Source of the DNA: a bacterium
Lineage (GTDB): Bacteria > Electryoneota > RPQS01
DNA length: 19,435 nucleotides
Direction of reading: 5' to 3'
Assembly (NCBI GenBank): GCA_016702305.1
Contig: JADJEH010000005.1
Location: 1-19,435, forward strand
In this document: in pieces, positions 15,860 to 19,435 of the stretch
Numbering within the stretch: the first letter of the stretch is position 1
Layout: the number at the start of each line of letters is the position of its first letter
Notes under the pieces: generated by a model
The model's input: the letters and a program-made list of their open reading frames with translations, nothing else
Told to the model about the DNA's origin: nothing
Database searches by the model: none
Made by a program: the position numbers and the translations under genes

Positions 15860-16924
15860 GACCGTTCCGTTGTTTCCAGCAAGATACGCCAATAGCGTTG
15901 CATGGATCGTTCAAAGCTATACTCATTAGTCGCTCGTTCGCGAAACGCCTGCCGTACCGTGCGCAAGGCTGCGCGGTTCGTGCAGACGCTAAGCAATCGT
16001 TCCACGAACAGCTCGTCGCGGCCGGCCGGGATGAGAAACGTGCTCAACTCACCGTTCAGGATCTCGGCCATGTTTCCCACGTCAAACTCTGAGCACGGGC
16101 ACGCCTGCGCCATCGCCTCGAGCGCGGCGTTGGTGTTCCTTCACTGTCCGACGTCAAGGAATAGATCGGCGTCACCAACTTTGTCAGCAAGCTCTTCGTC
16201 GAAACCGCGCCACTTTAACAAGATCGTCGATCTGCAGATCTCCGCATTGTGCGCGCAATGCACGGTCATGCGGGCCCACGCCGAAGATCGCCAGCGGAAC
16301 GGTAGGTGCCGACGCAACTCGGCGGCGCAACGCAACAGTTTGTCAAAGCGTTTTTGTGCTTCCAGTCGTCCGGCCGCGACGAGCAGCAGTGCATCTTGAG
16401 ACAGACTACCCGGCGCGCAGCCGTCCCGGCTTGTGCGCGGCGATCTTCACGCCGTTGGCCACTACGTCGAGTCGTTGGGGACGATGTTATGCCGCGCGCA
16501 GTGATCGGCTATACTTTTGCGCATTCACCACCACACCGGTCAAGATACGCGCGGCGAGCCACCGATGATGCGGCTTGTCGGTCCACAGCGTGAATCCGTG
16601 CCGCGCCAGAATCCGAACGCCGACGAACCTCCCGGCGATGCCGAACTGCCAACCTTCTTGTTGAAATTCGTCACGACGACATCGGCGCCCGTCTCGCACG
16701 ACTTTCGCAGCATCGCGAGCGTGATCAAAGTCTCCGCCGAAACCAAAGGCAATGGTTGCGCATAGTCTTGACTGGGCGCGGTGGAGCAATTGCGAGGCTG
16801 GTCTGGCGACGATCGTCACCTGCGCACCTTGTCTGCGCAACCATTCCGCTGCTTGACGAACCATTTTCCTCACCGCTGCCCCACAACGCGGGCGCGGCGG
16901 AATTCGCACCAGCAGGACGTTCAC
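15856..16924 (-). CDS. Family 4 glycosyltransferase (heavily frameshifted)
   Basis: I take the GTG at 16924 (VNVLLVRIPPRPRCGAAVRK) as the start: it overlaps an upstream TGA as GTGA, the coupling used elsewhere in the operon. An ATG at 16948 is the alternative. Fragments in different frames spell a GT-B enzyme: AEWLRRQGAQVTIVA near the start, then ADVVVTNFNKKVG, TDKPHHRWLAARI, a C-terminal half with LKWRGFDEELADKVGDADLF, EGTPNAALEAMAQA (the E-x7-E motif that binds the nucleotide sugar) and ELFVERLLSVCTNRAALRTV. At least six frame changes are required, all of one or two bases. It would move a sugar from a nucleotide donor to a growing glycan in the cytoplasm. Confidence 0.72.
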
Positions 16925-18778
16925 AACTTGTGCGCTTCGCGTTCGCATACCCTGCGTCAACGTGCGATAGAGCCTGCTCAAAACCAGCAGTGCCGGGTGC
17001 CAGCCTTCCACCGCGATCTGGCCCGTCGAATGACCACGCGGTCGGCGAAGCGAATCGAGCTCAGCCGGGATGCGCGATGATAATCACGGTGCGCTCGCGG
17101 AACAGTTCTTCCAGCGCGTGCTGAATCAACCGTTCGGACCTGTTATCGAGCGCGACGTCAAGCCCGTCAAAGATCAACAGCGGCGCATCTTTGAGCAGCG
17201 CGCGCAATCGCGTGATGCGTTGCTTTGTCCGCCGGAAAGCTGCGCACCAGCCCCTCCGACAATCGTCTCCAAACCACGGGGAGTTTCTGGCCACGAAATC
17301 CGTAAATATTGGCGCGTTTTCTATGGCGGTGGCCAACTTGTCGTCGGTGACATCGCGCGGGCCAGTAAGTCAGGTTGTAGCGCACGCTTTCCATTACGAA
17401 GAGAAAGACATCTTGACCTCACGAGCGAAATTTGGCGCCGCAACGCCGCGCGGTCGAGCTGTTGCACATCCACTCCGTCCCACGCCAGCACACGGCCTTG
17501 TTCAGGAGTGTGGTAGCGCGGCAGCAGATTCGCCAGCGCCGTTTTGCCGCTGCCGGACCTGCCGACCAGAGCGACGCGTTCACTGCAGCGAACAGTCAGC
17601 GACACGTCGTGCAGGACCCATTGCTCGGATGTTTGATAAAGGAACCACGTTTTCGTAACGCAAAGCTCGCCGCAGGTCGCTGACCGGCTGGCCGCCATCC
17701 TGACGACATCAGCCCCCAATCGGTTCAGCCAGCAGGGCATCAATGTGCGTAGCGCCCGCTGCCGAGCCGATTTGCAGATAGCTGTTTAGGTTTTCCTACC
17801 GCCCATGATATGCAGGCGCGAGCATTGAGAACAGCACGACGATGAAGCGAATGAAATCCTCGGCGGACCAACAGCGAACCCGACAGCACCTGTTGACCAC
17901 CCAGCTACAGCACCAGCGCGATGATCATCACGCCGATTGTTTCTGATAGCGGCGAGGCCAGTCACCCGAGCCGCGCGAGTCGCAAGGAAATTGTGGAACA
18001 GGCGCTCCGAGCGCGATTCGAAGCGCTCGGTTTCGGGCTGCCCTGTGGCCGATGATTTGATCAAGCGCGCGCCGCTGATGGTTTCTCATGGTGGGCGCCG
18101 GTGACTGGGCGAGTCCTTCTTGAATCCTTCCGGACTTGCGTTTGAGGCTGCCTGGTTTTGCGGAACAGCACTCCAAACGCGGGAACGATCACAAGGCGCT
18201 ATGCGTCAGTTGCCACGAGATGCTGAACAGAATGATCAGCAGCGTCACGACGGTAATCGGGTCACGTACGGCCTGTGTGAACACGCGCTGAACGTCACGG
18301 ACAGAGTAACGTCGTTCATCACCGCGCTCATCAGTTCACCGGTCGAGCTGCGGTCAGCAGAATTCGTACGGCTGCCGGATCACATGGGCATAGGACACGG
18401 TCGCGCAGATCTTTGACCGCGCTGTCTGACATACGACACGGAAGTGCAGCCGCAGATAAAGGCATATTCTTCAGCAGGAAACTGCAATCAGAAAGCGATG
18501 CGCCGTAAACGGGGTAGTACCGGATAGCGGTCACCCGCGCCGATGATTTCCCACGACCACTGCTTCGGCGCTTGTCGTAATACTGCGCATACCGCCCGTG
18601 AGCATTTAGTCTGTGCGGATTCACCGGCCTTGTTAGGCAGGAAAATGATATCCAACACCGGCGCGATCAGCCAGAGGGACAGCGTGTTGAACACCACATA
18701 ACACAAAGTCGCCAACCCGGTCAGGATCAGATGGCGCGGATAGCGTTTGAAGGGATTTCTATGGGCTTTTAAATCCAA
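16922..18778 (-). CDS. MsbA-like ABC exporter, membrane and ATPase domains (heavily frameshifted)
   Basis: The N-terminus (HRNPFKRYPRHLILTGLATL, then VVFNTLSLWLIAPVLDIIF) is the first membrane helix of a type IV (MsbA/LptA-exporter style) ABC protein. IKSSATGQPETERFESRSER is the conserved coupling region at about the middle. The ATPase half has Walker A GRSGSGKTAL, signature LSGGQ (about 17235, visible one frame away) and the Walker B region LLIFDGLDVALDN, where the usual catalytic Glu reads as Gly, quite possibly an error. About 619 residues is normal for a half-transporter that flips lipid A or lipid-linked glycans across the inner membrane. The TTG at 18778 is a weak start; the frame stays open upstream past 18840. 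It lies between two glycosyltransferase genes. Confidence 0.78.
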
Positions 18779-18846
18779 TCGGCGAAGAATGCCAAACTTG
18801 AAATGGAGAATGTGGAGCAGAGGCCCTATTCGACGTTTCTGGTTAT

Positions 18847-19435
18847 CTAATTTTTTGTTACAATTTCGCGGAAGAACTTTTCTCCATTTTGTCCGCCATC
18901 GCGTCCCAGCCGCGTTTGGCGATAGTCGCTTCCTGTTTCCCCGCCCGCGAGATACGTTTCGCGCAACGTCCGCCGGTCGCGCGCGAATTCCGGGGATAGC
19001 CCGGTTGGCTGGCGTATCGCCCGGCGGAACCAGCAGGCCGCGCTGCCGGTCATAATGATTGGGCGTGATCCTTCAATCGCAGTTGCGGCCATGCGGCACG
19101 CCCGCCGCCCACGCTTCGAGAATGAAATTTGATATACCTTCGCGGTATGACGAGGAGATTTCGCACAGGAGTCCCGCGCGAGCTGCTGTGTCAGGTTCGG
19201 GAGTAAATCCGCGCAGGCGCACGTGTTCACCGAGATCGAGGCGTTCAATCTGCGTTGAGTACATCTACTCGATCACCTTGCCCCTACACTTCACAATCAG
19301 CCGGGGCCCGCTCCACCGCCAGTTTCATCGCATCAATCAAGACATCGAAGCCTCTTTTTCACTTTCGACGCGGCCTGCTGCAAGGACCAGGATTTCTGAT
19401 TCCTGGCGGGTTGACGCGGGTGTGACGAAGGTTCG
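18847..19435 (-). CDS. Family 4 glycosyltransferase, C-terminal part (5' end outside window, frameshifted)
   Basis: Reading in from the right edge, EILVLAAGRVESEKGFDVLI, DAMKLAVERAPADCEV, LDLGEHVRLRGFTPEPD, SYREGISNFILEAWAAGVP and the tail KRGWDAMADKME spell the nucleotide-sugar-binding half of a GT-B enzyme, with EGISNFILEAWA as the E-x7-E motif. Frame changes occur near 19370, 19290, 19100, 18990 and 18900. The stop at 18847 (TAG) is about 70 bases before the exporter start. It would act in the same cytoplasmic glycan assembly path as the other transferases here. Confidence 0.72.

Noticed and set aside
16922..17336. Loss of the catalytic Glu after Walker B in the exporter (reads DG instead of DE).
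   Set aside because: It lies in the most error-prone part of the window, so I do not treat it as a real inactive ATPase site.

Overview
The window looks like a metagenome-derived piece of chromosome from a Gram-negative (diderm) bacterium, about 58-60% G+C. The reasons are exported lipoproteins with lipoboxes, a probable outer-membrane beta-barrel protein, and an LPS/surface-glycan gene cluster with a heptosyltransferase-like GT9 enzyme and an MsbA-like ABC exporter. The abundance of exported PD40 propeller, M28-PDZ, clostripain-like and Fn3/cohesin-like proteins would suit an uncultured member of the FCB (Fibrobacteres-Chlorobi-Bacteroidetes) or a neighbouring candidate phylum, but that placement is inference. 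Nearly all genes are on the minus strand.

Layout. 1-2710: a three-gene minus-strand operon (barrel-like exported protein, short lipoprotein, Fn3/cohesin-like lipoprotein) behind a strong predicted promoter at 2985-3013 whose spacer holds a perfect palindrome. 2735-3242: a gene-free stretch with that promoter, a structured leader and two hairpin elements. 3243-5240: a restriction-modification cassette, made of a DpnA-like beta-class DNA methyltransferase and a PD-(D/E)XK endonuclease; the endonuclease half is only about 40% G+C. Copies of the same two hairpin elements lie on both sides of the cassette. 5548-9399: a secreted esterase, a clostripain-family (C11) lipoprotein and a PD40 propeller protein. 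9423-11594: a small membrane protein and an M28 aminopeptidase with PDZ domain, which form an operon with the PD40 gene. 11612-12800: the only plus-strand genes, an unrecognised helical protein and an HSP15-like S4 RNA-binding protein, ending at a clear intrinsic terminator. 12801-19435: a minus-strand glycan operon with coupled starts and stops (GT4, ABC exporter, GT4, membrane-anchored calcineurin-like phosphoesterase, GT9).

Many genes are interrupted by single-base frameshifts, usually restored by adding or removing one base in a short run. They are dense from about 15.8 kb to the right end and absent from the C11, esterase, PD40 and small-membrane genes. I read most as sequencing or assembly errors, so several genes below are given as one locus spanning several reading frames. 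The endonuclease is the locus where real decay is hardest to exclude.

The most interesting points are the compositional break inside the restriction-modification cassette, the cluster of GATC sites at the methyltransferase start, the repeated hairpin pair flanking the cassette, the operator-in-spacer promoter, and the fusion of a polytopic membrane region to a calcineurin-like phosphoesterase.
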